From Planctomycetaceae bacterium (GTDB lineage Bacteria; Planctomycetota; Planctomycetia; Pirellulales; Lacipirellulaceae): a stretch of 33,199 bases of DNA. Positions 8,974-16,761 of this stretch are shown one piece after another. Both the position numbers and the translations under genes were made by a program. The notes beneath the pieces were generated by a model, which was not told where the DNA came from, searched no databases, and saw nothing but the letters and a program-made list of their open reading frames with translations. Position 1 is the first letter of the stretch. Each line of letters opens with the position of its first letter. The stretch is taken from NCBI GenBank assembly GCA_003233055.1, contig QIKP01000076.1, positions 1 to 33,199 on the forward strand, read 5' to 3'.

Positions 8974-8991
8974 ACCGTTCACGAATCGAAA
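8974..8991 (+). repeat. Dispersed intergenic motif ACCGTTCACGAATCGAAA
   Basis: An isolated copy of the 18-nt motif lies in the short gap between two convergent genes (ketosynthase-like and cytochrome). Related copies occur at 1446-1463, 26899-26916, 30515-30532 and, inverted, at 30897-30914, with truncated versions near 7281, 4230, 10071 and 33014. Confidence 0.65.
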
Positions 8992-9047
8992 GAGTGGCCG
9001 CAGGCAATAGGTAGGCGGGGAACGAACCGATTGCCCGCTTCTCGACC

Positions 9048-9992
9048 TCACCGCCATTCATCGTGGCAGTCGCTACATGCTTTCTTCATCTGCCCCAGCG
9101 CTTGGCGAGCGGCGGCAAAGTCGTTCTGCTCGGTTGCTTGAGAGAACTCGACCGAAGCGTCGCGAAGCTTTCGAGCTTCGGCGAGGTAGCTCTCCTCGTC
9201 GGAGTAGTCCCAGCCGTCTTGGGCAATCACCTGAGCGAGCAGGGCCAAGAGCTGTGCCTCATGGTACAGGTCGTCGGCATTCTTTTTTAGCGAGCGCTGA
9301 TCCGAGACGTTGGGTGAAATCTGCTCGCCGATCGCTCCTTCCATTCGACGCATGAGGGGCGCAAGATCGGCAATTTGATCCCAACCAACATCGGGACGGA
9401 CCGACGGTAAGGTCGGACGGCCACCTCGCACCAAATCGGCCAGGTCTTGCACTCGAAGTTGTGACTCACGAAACGATTGATCGGTGCCGACTTTGCAATT
9501 GAAACCAGCCCGTGCGAAAAGCTGTCCCCAGGCCTCCGCCGGTTTTTTCCAACGAATCGGTTCATCGAATTGACCCGCAACGGTAAAGAGGACCGCAAGC
9601 CAACTAAAATGGTCTCGGCAGTCGCGATACCCACCCCCCTTGAAAGCCGAGGGAGTGGCAACCAGAGGGCCAAGGGGTGAGGCCAATCGCTTAATTTCCG
9701 ACTCGATCGTGTCGGCATCGATCAGGTCCGACCAACGATAGCTCGAGCTGGCCGATTCCACTGCACCCCCCGTCGCGAGGGTTTCCGTACCTGCTTGGGT
9801 GGCGGGATTCGGTCGGTAGTTCGGACGCGATCCCGAGAGGGCCTCACGGGCGTCGTCGAAGAAGATGTCCAAGACATCTTGAGGCCACTCGGGCGGGGTC
9901 ACCCGGCGATCGCCGGGGCCCTCTGCGAGAACGAAGGAAGCGAACAGAAGAACCACCGCGGCGAGGGCCATCGGACTACGGAATGGATTCAT
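9048..9992 (-). CDS. Exported cytochrome c'-like haem protein
   Basis: A 314-residue protein with an N-terminal signal peptide (MNPFRSPMALAAVVLLFASFVLA, cleavage likely near residue 23). A single haem c attachment motif, C306-S-D-C309-H310, lies only four residues from the C-terminus. A CxxCH close to the C-terminus of a helical domain is typical of the cytochrome c' and related four-helix cytochromes, but this protein is about twice as long. It also has two isolated cysteines further upstream (YRDCRDHF, FNCKVGT). The ATG at 9992 has AAGGA seven bases upstream and is preferred over a GTG at 9998. It would be periplasmic. Electron-transfer partner and role are unknown; ligand binding or stress function is only a guess. 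Confidence 0.72.
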   Translation of the reverse strand: MNPFRSPMALAAVVLLFASFVLAEGPGDRRVTPPEWPQDVLDIFFDDAREALSGSRPNYRPNPATQAGTETLATGGAVESASSSYRWSDLIDADTIESEIKRLASPLGPLVATPSAFKGGGYRDCRDHFSWLAVLFTVAGQFDEPIRWKKPAEAWGQLFARAGFNCKVGTDQSFRESQLRVQDLADLVRGGRPTLPSVRPDVGWDQIADLAPLMRRMEGAIGEQISPNVSDQRSLKKNADDLYHEAQLLALLAQVIAQDGWDYSDEESYLAEARKLRDASVEFSQATEQNDFAAARQALGQMKKACSDCHDEWR

Positions 9993-10030
9993 CTTCACTT
10001 CCTTGCTTCCTCAAAAGGTGTCGTCGCAGG

Positions 10031-10058
10031 GAGCCCCGACCAAGCTTGGTCGGGGCTC
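10031..10058. terminator. 28-bp perfect palindrome between cytochrome and permease genes
   Basis: The sequence from 10031 to 10058 is self-complementary throughout (arms GAGCCCCGACCAAG and CTTGGTCGGGGCTC). It lies downstream of the minus-strand permease gene and upstream of the cytochrome gene. A transcript would form a very stable stem, but no T tract follows on either strand, so a Rho-independent terminator is possible but not certain. A truncated copy of the dispersed GTGAACGGTT motif is at 10071-10080. Confidence 0.45.
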
Positions 10059-10084
10059 GTTCTTCGGGCCGTGAACGGTTACCT

Positions 10085-11992
10085 CTAAAAGGGCCAGATC
10101 AAGGGGATGAGGACCACCGATAGCAGCATCAGCAACAGCGTGAGGGGCAAGCCGACGCGGAGGTAGTCGCTTGGACGATATCCGCCCGGGCCCATGACCA
10201 TCAAGTTTGTTTGGTAACCGATGGGCGTCGCGAAACTTAGCGAAGCGGCAAGCGCGACGGCAATGACGAACGGACGGGTCGCGTATCCCCCGTCCGGGCC
10301 GGCGAGTGCAACGCTCACCGCGATTGGCATCATCATCGCGGCGACGGCAACATTGGTAATCATTTCGGTAAACAAAGCCGCCACCAAGTAGACCAAAGCG
10401 AGCAGCGCGTAAGGAACCCAGTCGGGCGGAATGCCTGCATTCGAGACTCCACTGACAAGATTGTCGGCAATAAAAAGGGCCGCGCCACTCGTTTTAAGCG
10501 CTTGGCCCAAACCGATGGCCGCAGCGATGGTGAGAATCACTTGCAGGTCAATCGCGGAGGTCGCTTCGGAGGAGGTGAGCGATCGAGTCGCGATCATCAG
10601 CATGACGATGGCGATGCCGATGATCGCCTGCGGATTCCCTGCAAATAGATGCCCCGCCGGGATCCGATCGCCAAAGAGCCCGCAGACCGTAAGCCAGACA
10701 ATCATGAGCAAAAACAATCCTCCGGCCACCAGCGCGCGATCATGTCGTCGTGCCGAAGTCTCTCCGACGGTACTTACGAGATAGAAATCGCGACTGTTCC
10801 GGTAGGCTTCCGCAAAATCCGCGTGGGTTTGCAAAAGCAAGGTGTCGCCCGGTTCGAGGCGGATATTGCCAATTTTGTTGGTGAGCCGCTCGCCATTTCG
10901 ATGAACCGCGACGATGGCGGCGTTGTAGCGCTGGCGGAAATTGGCCTCGCGGACGTTTCGTCCGATCAGCGGCGAGGTTCGAGAAAGGACCGCCTCGGTG
11001 AGACGCCGGCGTGTTTGCACGGCGGGCTGGAATTCGTAGGACATGTCGGCTGCGGGAACCAAGCCCGGGATGCGCTCCAGGTCGGCAATCGTTTGCACCA
11101 CGCCGGTGAAGACCATTCGGTCCCCTTGAAGGATGACATCGTCGGGGGTAACTGGCGTGACGATCTGATCGTCACGGGCGATCTCGATTAAGAACAACCC
11201 GGGCAACCGGCGCAGTCCCGCTTGCTCGACGGTGCTGCCTATCAGCGAGCAGCTTGGTTGCACGAGCATTTCCAAGAGGTATTCGCGTCTCCGCTCGCCC
11301 AGTTGATCGATCAGCTCCGAGTGATTGGGCAGCAAGCGGGGCGCGATCGTGAGCATGTAAATCACGCCGGCGATGGCGATCGGTACTCCCACCAGAGAGA
11401 TGTCGAAGAACGCAAGCTCCTCGACGGTAGGGTACACCTTGGCCAACTCCGCCAGTTCGGCGTTGCAGACAAGCGTGGTGCTGGTGCCAATCAGGGTGCA
11501 GACACCGCCAACGATCGTGAGGTAGCTCAGCGGCATGAGCAGCCGCGAGGGGGAGATGTTTCGCTTACGACACCAATCGATGACCACCGGGAGAAACATC
11601 GCAACGAGCGGGGTGTTGAGGACGAACGCCGAGAAAGGGACGACGGTCGCTGCCAGCCGAAAGAGGGCCGACCGCTCGGTCTTGGCCGAACCGAGAATTA
11701 TGGTGCCGATCCAGTCGAGCGCACCGGTCGCTCGCAAACCGGCCGCTGTCGCGAAGAGGGCCGCGATGAAGAGGACCGCCCGACTGGAAAATCCCTCGAC
11801 CGCCTGTTCAGGCGTAATGACCCCCGCGAAAGTGACCGCCACGAGGCCGGAGAGAAACAACAGCTCAATCGGAACGCCCCGGAGCCATACCAATCCAGCA
11901 AACACCAGGCCGATCACCGCCAGAGCGATCCAGGCTTCCCAGCGGAGCTCACCAGCAGCAAGCGGCAATTGCATGGAGACGAGGAGAGGCAT
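10085..11992 (-). CDS. SLC13/DASS-type permease with two RCK_C (TrkA-C) domains
   Basis: A 635-residue integral membrane transporter, probably a sodium-coupled anion symporter (dicarboxylate, sulfate or similar). The N-terminal half holds about six hydrophobic helices and the substrate/Na motif GTSTTLVCN at 169-177. Two soluble RCK_C domains follow (about residues 235-305 and 328-400). The C-terminal half (about 422-635) holds further helices and the paired motif TPIGYQTNLMV. The arrangement membrane-RCK_C-RCK_C-membrane is typical of bacterial and algal SAC1/SLC13-like permeases. The ATG at 11992 has no clear Shine-Dalgarno sequence; another in-frame ATG lies at 11974. Specificity cannot be deduced, though sulfate is common for this architecture. 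Confidence 0.88.
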   Translation of the reverse strand: MPLLVSMQLPLAAGELRWEAWIALAVIGLVFAGLVWLRGVPIELLFLSGLVAVTFAGVITPEQAVEGFSSRAVLFIAALFATAAGLRATGALDWIGTIILGSAKTERSALFRLAATVVPFSAFVLNTPLVAMFLPVVIDWCRKRNISPSRLLMPLSYLTIVGGVCTLIGTSTTLVCNAELAELAKVYPTVEELAFFDISLVGVPIAIAGVIYMLTIAPRLLPNHSELIDQLGERRREYLLEMLVQPSCSLIGSTVEQAGLRRLPGLFLIEIARDDQIVTPVTPDDVILQGDRMVFTGVVQTIADLERIPGLVPAADMSYEFQPAVQTRRRLTEAVLSRTSPLIGRNVREANFRQRYNAAIVAVHRNGERLTNKIGNIRLEPGDTLLLQTHADFAEAYRNSRDFYLVSTVGETSARRHDRALVAGGLFLLMIVWLTVCGLFGDRIPAGHLFAGNPQAIIGIAIVMLMIATRSLTSSEATSAIDLQVILTIAAAIGLGQALKTSGAALFIADNLVSGVSNAGIPPDWVPYALLALVYLVAALFTEMITNVAVAAMMMPIAVSVALAGPDGGYATRPFVIAVALAASLSFATPIGYQTNLMVMGPGGYRPSDYLRVGLPLTLLLMLLSVVLIPLIWPF

Positions 11993-12066
11993 AGCGAGAT
12001 ACGAGACAAAAGGTCAGACGGAAGAGCGGGAACGACTCGAGACCGGTGCCTCCACGGAGCCTTCTT

Positions 12067-12097
12067 CCCGGACGCCTCTCCAAGGGAGGAGTCCGGG
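12067..12097 (-). terminator. Hairpin downstream of the LptF/LptG gene
   Basis: An interrupted stem CCCGGAC / GTCCGGG with an inner CCTC/GAGG pair lies about 140 bases downstream of the stop of the permease gene at 12238 and about 75 bases upstream of the SLC13 gene. There is no T tract. It could separate the two minus-strand transcription units. The rest of the 245-base gap shows nothing else. Confidence 0.35.
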
Positions 12098-12237
12098 GAG
12101 AGGGTTCCCTCGGGGCATAGCGGTCCATAGGCCAAGTCTTCAGTTTAGTCCAATCGAGTCGGAATAGAAGTCCTGCCGGCGTTCCAAGGCAAGAAACGAG
12201 GTCGGCAGCGACCCCCGGTCTGATTTCTCTCGGCTAG

Positions 12238-13377
12238 CTACTTGCGGAGCGAATCGGTCATATAAACCGCCATCGGTACAAAGAGGATCAGGGGAAGCCA
12301 AGCGGCGAGCGTCGGACGAATCCATCCGGAGTTGCCCAGCGACTGGCAGCCGAGTGTGACGATAAAGAAGGCGGCTACGACGCCGACCGCCATTCCAATG
12401 GCAATGAAGGGGTTTCGGTTGTTGCGCGAGATGATGAGCGGGAGCCCCAGGAAAATAAGCGTGCCATCGAGGAACGGTTGGAGCAGTCGCGAGTGGATGG
12501 CCACCCGGGCGTCGTTGCCCAGGTTGACGCTCGGGCTTCGGAGCTCGGTAACGAGTTGGGCGGTCGAAGCAAACTGCCGCCATGCCGAGCCGCCGGTCAG
12601 TAATTCGAAGGGGACTTCGCTGACGACGAACAACTCATCTTCCGCCAACCAAGGAGCATCGTGCGGGGTAACCAAGAGAGCCTGCCCTTCGATCACGACC
12701 GATGGCTTGTCGGCCAAATTCTTAGGACTCGTCACGCCGCGCATCCAATACCCGCTGGGGCGATTTCCTTCGGCCACGACGTATCGGGCCTCGACCGCGG
12801 AGAGTTGCTTGCCATACTTGGCCATCCGCGAGGGAAGTACAAAATTGGGGCGGACAATCTTCTTCTCCGCAACGATCGCCTCATCGCCATCGAGCAGAAT
12901 ATCGGTTTGGCTATCGTAGCGAGAAACCACCTTTTCTGCCCGTTTGCCGCCGAGGTTCTTCGAGTCGATCGCCAAGTGATCGCGAATGTTGGGCATCACC
13001 AATTCTCGATTCGTTGCCGCCAAGACGGCGAGCAAGAGGGCCGCGACGATCACCGGCCGCAGCACGCGGAATCGGGAGACGCCCGCAGCCATCAAAGCGG
13101 TCATCTCGTTGTGACGCTCGATCCACGTGACCGTAAACATCGCCGCAACCAGTGCAAGAACGCCGCTTGTTTGGTCGAATAGGCCAATAGCCCGATAGGC
13201 GTAAAACTCCGCGAGTACCCAGGCGAGGCTTTGGTTCTGCTGGCGGGCGTAGGTCATGAAGTGATCGATATGCCCAAAGGCATCAATCACCACAAACAGC
13301 CCAGTAATGCTGACGTAGCAAATCAAGAAGACCTGCACGTACTGCATCAACAAGTAACGGTCGAGTATTCGCAACAT
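12238..13377 (-). CDS. LptF/LptG family permease (YjgP/YjgQ)
   Basis: A 379-residue inner-membrane protein of the LptF/LptG family, whose members drive lipopolysaccharide extraction from the inner membrane with the LptB ATPase. It opens MLRILDRYLLMQYVQVFLIC, the typical N-terminus. Three transmembrane segments lie within about the first 110 residues, then a periplasmic beta-jellyroll-like region (about 120-280), then three helices at the C-terminus ending AVYMTDSLRK. The ATG at 13377 is chosen over an upstream start that would add 23 poorly conserved residues; GGAG lies ten bases before it. A planctomycete with an LptF/G homologue fits a Gram-negative-type outer membrane. Whether it is LptF or LptG cannot be told. 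No partner is adjacent. Confidence 0.85.
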   Translation of the reverse strand: MLRILDRYLLMQYVQVFLICYVSITGLFVVIDAFGHIDHFMTYARQQNQSLAWVLAEFYAYRAIGLFDQTSGVLALVAAMFTVTWIERHNEMTALMAAGVSRFRVLRPVIVAALLLAVLAATNRELVMPNIRDHLAIDSKNLGGKRAEKVVSRYDSQTDILLDGDEAIVAEKKIVRPNFVLPSRMAKYGKQLSAVEARYVVAEGNRPSGYWMRGVTSPKNLADKPSVVIEGQALLVTPHDAPWLAEDELFVVSEVPFELLTGGSAWRQFASTAQLVTELRSPSVNLGNDARVAIHSRLLQPFLDGTLIFLGLPLIISRNNRNPFIAIGMAVGVVAAFFIVTLGCQSLGNSGWIRPTLAAWLPLILFVPMAVYMTDSLRK

Positions 13378-13608
13378 GGGGAGAGGACTCCGTGGAAAAC
13401 GGGCGGAGCAGGGAGAGGGGAAGCGTAGTAGAGCGACCCACCACACGTCAACCCAAAATGGACCAAAGAGCGGCCTGGCGATTCTGGGGACCTACACCGT
13501 CGAGGGCAGAAAGAAGATTCTCGCCCCGACTCCCGGTTCCAGTTCCAGGCTGCCGAAGCGGCAGCGCTAGATGCTAGCATCGATGGAGGATGGTAAGATG
13601 AGTCGGTC

Positions 13609-14385
13609 ATGTCCCTGCCCCCTTCTCCTCTCCGAACCCTGACCAGCGTTGCCGTTCATTGCCGCGATCAGATGCTCGGCTTGCTTTTTCCGCCCGTCTG
13701 CCTCGCTTGTCGAGCTTCGCAGGAGGAAGAGGAAGCGACGCGATTCTGTCTGGATTGCACCGACGAATTCGCCATTTTTGGCGGGCCTTTTTGTAACGGT
13801 TGCGGCAAAACCCTCCCCCTGCCCCTTCCAGCAGGCCAACAGTGTGGCACCTGCGGCCCGAGGCCAAGGCGATACGATCGCGCGGTGGCTCTTGGTCCCT
13901 ACCATGGATTGCTTCGCGAACTCCTACTGAAGGCAAAACGGCCGCCAGGGGAAGCCGTGATGCGGGCGTTGGGGCAGCTCTTGGGGAGAGAACGCCGCCC
14001 GGAACTAGCCACACACGATTTTGACGTTGTTTGCCCGGTGCCGATGCACTGGCGCCGACGAGTTCAGCGTTTGACAAATTCGGCGAGTGGGTTGGCGGAA
14101 GTGCTCGCGCGCGAACTTCGGGTTCCTTTCGCCGATCGGCTGATGAGGCGTCGGCGTTACACCCCGCCCCAATCCTGCCTGCCTCCGAGCGGACGAAAGA
14201 CGAATGTTCGCCATGCCTTTGGGCTAGGAGCAGGGTACCGGTTAGATGGCGCTCACGTGCTCCTGGTCGACGATATCCTTACAACCGGTGCGACCTGCAA
14301 TGAAGTGGCAAGTGTTCTGAAGAGAAACGGCGCCGCAGAAGTGACAGTTGCCGTGGTGGCACGTAGCTTTTCAGGAAGCGGATGA
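13609..14385 (+). CDS. comF: ComF family phosphoribosyltransferase-like protein
   Basis: A 258-residue cytosolic protein of the ComF/GntX family. The N-terminal part carries paired cysteines (CLAC, CLDC, CNGCG, CGTCG), a probable zinc-binding region. The C-terminal half is a type I phosphoribosyltransferase domain with the PRPP-binding loop VLLVDDILTTGATC near residue 219. In naturally competent bacteria ComF helps DNA uptake or processing, but many species without known competence carry it. It is divergently placed from the LptF/G gene across a 231-base gap that contains a small GCTGCCG-AAG-CGGCAGC hairpin (near 13550) and the palindrome GATGCTAGCATC (13570-13581). Confidence 0.88.
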   Translation: MSLPPSPLRTLTSVAVHCRDQMLGLLFPPVCLACRASQEEEEATRFCLDCTDEFAIFGGPFCNGCGKTLPLPLPAGQQCGTCGPRPRRYDRAVALGPYHGLLRELLLKAKRPPGEAVMRALGQLLGRERRPELATHDFDVVCPVPMHWRRRVQRLTNSASGLAEVLARELRVPFADRLMRRRRYTPPQSCLPPSGRKTNVRHAFGLGAGYRLDGAHVLLVDDILTTGATCNEVASVLKRNGAAEVTVAVVARSFSGSG

Positions 14386-14526
14386 CCGATAAAACTCGGA
14401 GTGGCAGATCGACTCGACCTTCCCCTCGGTTCCCCTCCGTTTACTTAGGCGACAGACGCCTTGCCGATCACCCCAGAATCGCAAGAATAGAACTATCAGG
14501 TACCGTCTCTCTGGCAAACGAAATTC

Positions 14527-15510
14527 ATGGCCACGAAGTCCCCCACGAAACCGAAATCGCCCAACCGACCTCTCGACCCCTTTCGTCGAGCGGTGCTTCG
14601 CGGTTTGGGTGTACTCTTACCACCGTTGCTGACCGTCGTCATTTTTCTCTGGGTCGGAAAGACGGTGATCAATTACGTCCTCGAACCGATGGAACAAGCG
14701 GCCAGGTATATTCTGGTCGAGTACGCGACAGATATTCGTTCCATCGAAGAGGTGCCTAAGGAGACCATCCAGGAGCTTTCAAAAGTTGGCGGACTTTTCA
14801 GCATCGCCGGCGATCTGTTCGTGAAGACCATCGACGGGAAATTTATTCCCGAGTACGTCGACACCGGCGTGCGGCAACACCTGGGAAAGTCGGCAATGCC
14901 GACCGGTGCTCACGACATTTACGAAACTTACATCGACCAGCAGTACCTCCAGCGACAGTACGTCATTCCCGTTTTTCTTGGAGTGTTTATTCTTGCCCTC
15001 TACCTGCTGGGGAAGTTCCTGGCAGCCGGCGTTGGGAGGATTTTGTGGGGGCAGCTCGAACGCCTCATCACGACCCTTCCGCTTGTGAGCAATGTCTATT
15101 CCTCGGTCAAACAGGTGACCGACTTCATGTTTACCGAGCCCAATCTCGAAGCGACCCGGGTCGTTGCCATCGAGTACCCGAGGCGAGGGATTTGGACGCT
15201 CGCGATGGTGACGGGCGAGAGCATGCTCGATATTCGGGCTGCGGCCAACGAGCCGGTGCTGTCGGTGCTCGTGCCGACCTCGCCGATGCCGTTCACCGGT
15301 TTTACGATGACCGTCCGAAAGAGCGAGACGATTGACCTGGACATCACCGTCGATCAGGCATTGCAGTTTATCGTGAGCTGTGGCGTTGTGGTGCCCCCCC
15401 ATCAACTGGCCGAAGCTCTGAAGAACCAAGAGCGAAAGCTGCCGGTCGACGCGACGTTGGCCGCTTCCTCCCCACTGCCGGCAGCGGCGAGCGTCGCTAG
15501 CGAGGAGTAA
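14527..15510 (+). CDS. DUF502 family membrane protein
   Basis: A 327-residue protein of the DUF502 family. Two transmembrane segments are evident (about residues 24-46, LGVLLPPLLTVVIFLWVG, and about 141-168). A conserved cytosolic domain follows, containing the family hallmarks LPLVSNVYSSVKQV near 185 and VLVPTSPMPFTGFTMTV near 243. The region between the helices is longer than in Gram-negative homologues. An Ala/Ser-rich tail ends the protein. Function is unknown in the family. hemC follows after seven bases, so they are probably co-transcribed. The 141 bases separating it from comF hold no clear promoter. Confidence 0.87.
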   Translation: MATKSPTKPKSPNRPLDPFRRAVLRGLGVLLPPLLTVVIFLWVGKTVINYVLEPMEQAARYILVEYATDIRSIEEVPKETIQELSKVGGLFSIAGDLFVKTIDGKFIPEYVDTGVRQHLGKSAMPTGAHDIYETYIDQQYLQRQYVIPVFLGVFILALYLLGKFLAAGVGRILWGQLERLITTLPLVSNVYSSVKQVTDFMFTEPNLEATRVVAIEYPRRGIWTLAMVTGESMLDIRAAANEPVLSVLVPTSPMPFTGFTMTVRKSETIDLDITVDQALQFIVSCGVVVPPHQLAEALKNQERKLPVDATLAASSPLPAAASVASEE

Positions 15511-15517
15511 AATTCGA

Positions 15518-16435
15518 GTGAACCAGCAAACTCTGCGACTAGGTGCCCGAGGCAGCCAGCTAGCACGTTGGCAAGCCGATTGGACAGCGCAGCGCCTCCG
15601 CCAGCAAGGCGTTAAGGTGGAGTTGGTCGAGATCAAGACGCAGGGCGATGTCCAGCAAACACGCCCCGTCGGCGAGCTAGGCTCCACCGGTCTCTTTACG
15701 AAGGAGATCCAAAGGTCGCTGCTCGACGGCGTGATCGACTTGGCTGTCCACAGCCTCAAGGACCTACCGACGACACCGGTCGAGGGACTCGTGCTGGTAG
15801 CGATTCCAGAACGCGAAGAGGCTTGCGATGTACTGGTGTCGAAGAAATGGCGATCGCTAGACGACCTACCCCAAGGCGCGCGGGTTGGCACCGGGAGTCC
15901 TCGGCGACGGTCGCAGCTCCTCCGGATGCGTCCTGACCTCGACATGCGAGGCATCCGGGGCAATGTCGATACTCGTCTTCGCAAGCTGGACGACGGGGAA
16001 TTCGACGCCATCCTTCTCGCCGCAGCCGGCCTCAAGCGACTCGGCCTCGCGGAACGAATCACCCAGCGTTTGCCCGTCGACCAGGTCCTTCCCGCCCCGG
16101 GGCAAGGCGCGCTCGGCATCGAATGCCGGGCAGACGATACCCGTCTAATTCCGACGCTGGCACGACTCAATCATATCGACACGAGCGCTTGTGTCCGCGC
16201 GGAGCGTGCGATGCTAGCTTGCGTAGAGGGAGGCTGCCTTGCCGCGATTGGGGCTCGGGCGGTCGTCGATCAAGGAAAACTTCATCTTGCCGCAGCCGTT
16301 TTGAGTTTTGATGGCCGCGAGCGACTCTTCGCCGAACAGAGTGGCGAAGTGAACGATCCCCTTGAACTCGGAATTCAGGTGGGGAAGGAGCTTCTCTCGC
16401 AAGGGGCGGCAAAGTTCGTATGCGAACGCCAATAG
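15518..16435 (+). CDS. hemC: Hydroxymethylbilane synthase (porphobilinogen deaminase)
   Basis: A 305-residue cytosolic enzyme that joins four porphobilinogens into hydroxymethylbilane for haem and other tetrapyrroles. LRLGARGSQLARWQA at the N-terminus, HSLKDLPT near residue 78, GTGSPRRRSQLLRMRPDL near 127 and RGNVDTRLRKLDDGEFDAI near 149 are classic motifs. Cys240 in EGGCLAAIGA anchors the dipyrromethane cofactor. The GTG start follows GAGGAG. Its stop codon overlaps the inverted copy of the lutA-end repeat. Supplying haem would serve the cytochromes and SdhC in this window, but it is a housekeeping gene and the proximity may mean nothing. Confidence 0.96.
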   Translation: MNQQTLRLGARGSQLARWQADWTAQRLRQQGVKVELVEIKTQGDVQQTRPVGELGSTGLFTKEIQRSLLDGVIDLAVHSLKDLPTTPVEGLVLVAIPEREEACDVLVSKKWRSLDDLPQGARVGTGSPRRRSQLLRMRPDLDMRGIRGNVDTRLRKLDDGEFDAILLAAAGLKRLGLAERITQRLPVDQVLPAPGQGALGIECRADDTRLIPTLARLNHIDTSACVRAERAMLACVEGGCLAAIGARAVVDQGKLHLAAAVLSFDGRERLFAEQSGEVNDPLELGIQVGKELLSQGAAKFVCERQ

Positions 16436-16457
16436 CCGACGAGCTACGCCTCGTCGG
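16431..16457 (-). repeat. Hairpin repeat overlapping the hemC stop codon, copy 2
   Basis: Bases 16431-16456 are the exact reverse complement of 5205-5230. The 8-bp stem CCGACGAG / CTCGTCGG is retained, but here the orientation relative to the gene is inverted, so the T-rich side faces into hemC and a G-rich run follows the stem. The hemC TAG (16433-16435) lies at the edge of the repeat. Confidence 0.75.
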
Positions 16458-16596
16458 GGGGGCCCCGTCGACTACGTTGTCTACCGTCTGGTGCAACTAG
16501 CGAACCCCAACCGAACTCTGCTAGCGGCCAACGCTGCCGATCTTTGCCGCTTGCGTGCGCCGAAAATGCCGGTTGAGTCTTCTCGCTAGCATCCGT

Positions 16597-16630
16597 TTCT
16601 CTGGAGACATTTTCTTCTCTGGAGATATTT
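16597..16630 (+). promoter_or_regulatory. Tandem boxes upstream of the sigma-54 promoter (candidate activator sites)
   Basis: TTCTCTGGAGACATTT (16597-16612) is repeated as TTCTCTGGAGATATTT (16615-16630), 15 of 16 identical, on an 18-bp period. Each has a TCTC/GAGA inverted core. They sit about 87-120 bases upstream of the predicted transcription start, the usual place for enhancer-binding activators of sigma-54 promoters. Confidence 0.55.
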
Positions 16631-16689
16631 GCGTCGTTGCGCCCCTGCCTGCAACGGTTTCGACGACTCCTCGTGCCTGTTGCTCCGGT

Positions 16690-16706
16690 TTGGCACGGGC
16701 GTTGCA
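16690..16706 (+). promoter_or_regulatory. Sigma-54 (RpoN) promoter of the flagellar gene cluster
   Basis: TGGCAC (16691-16696) and TTGCA (16702-16706) are separated by five bases, a complete match to the -24/-12 consensus TGGCACGN4TTGCW. Transcription should start near 16717, 45 bases before flgF. An activator of the FleQ/FlrC/NtrC class would be required; none is encoded in the window. No equally good sigma-54 site was seen elsewhere here. Confidence 0.85.
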
Positions 16707-16761
16707 TTGAGTTGGTCTCGTCATCCTCAGGGGAGCATGATCCACACAAGCGTTCGTCGTC

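Noticed and set aside
11222-12130. Plus-strand open frame (302 codons) opposite the SLC13 permease gene
   Set aside because: Hydrophilic R/E/D/Q-rich translation is the complement of membrane-protein codons; the permease is clearly real.
14779-16170. Long minus-strand open frame (463 codons) opposite the DUF502 gene and hemC
   Set aside because: Antisense shadow of two well-supported genes; no recognisable domain and low-complexity S/R composition.
16707-16761. FlgM-type or other small gene between hemC and flgF or between flgJ and flgN (22028-22182)
   Set aside because: No open frame with a start signal and recognisable features fits; the gaps are better explained as control sequence.
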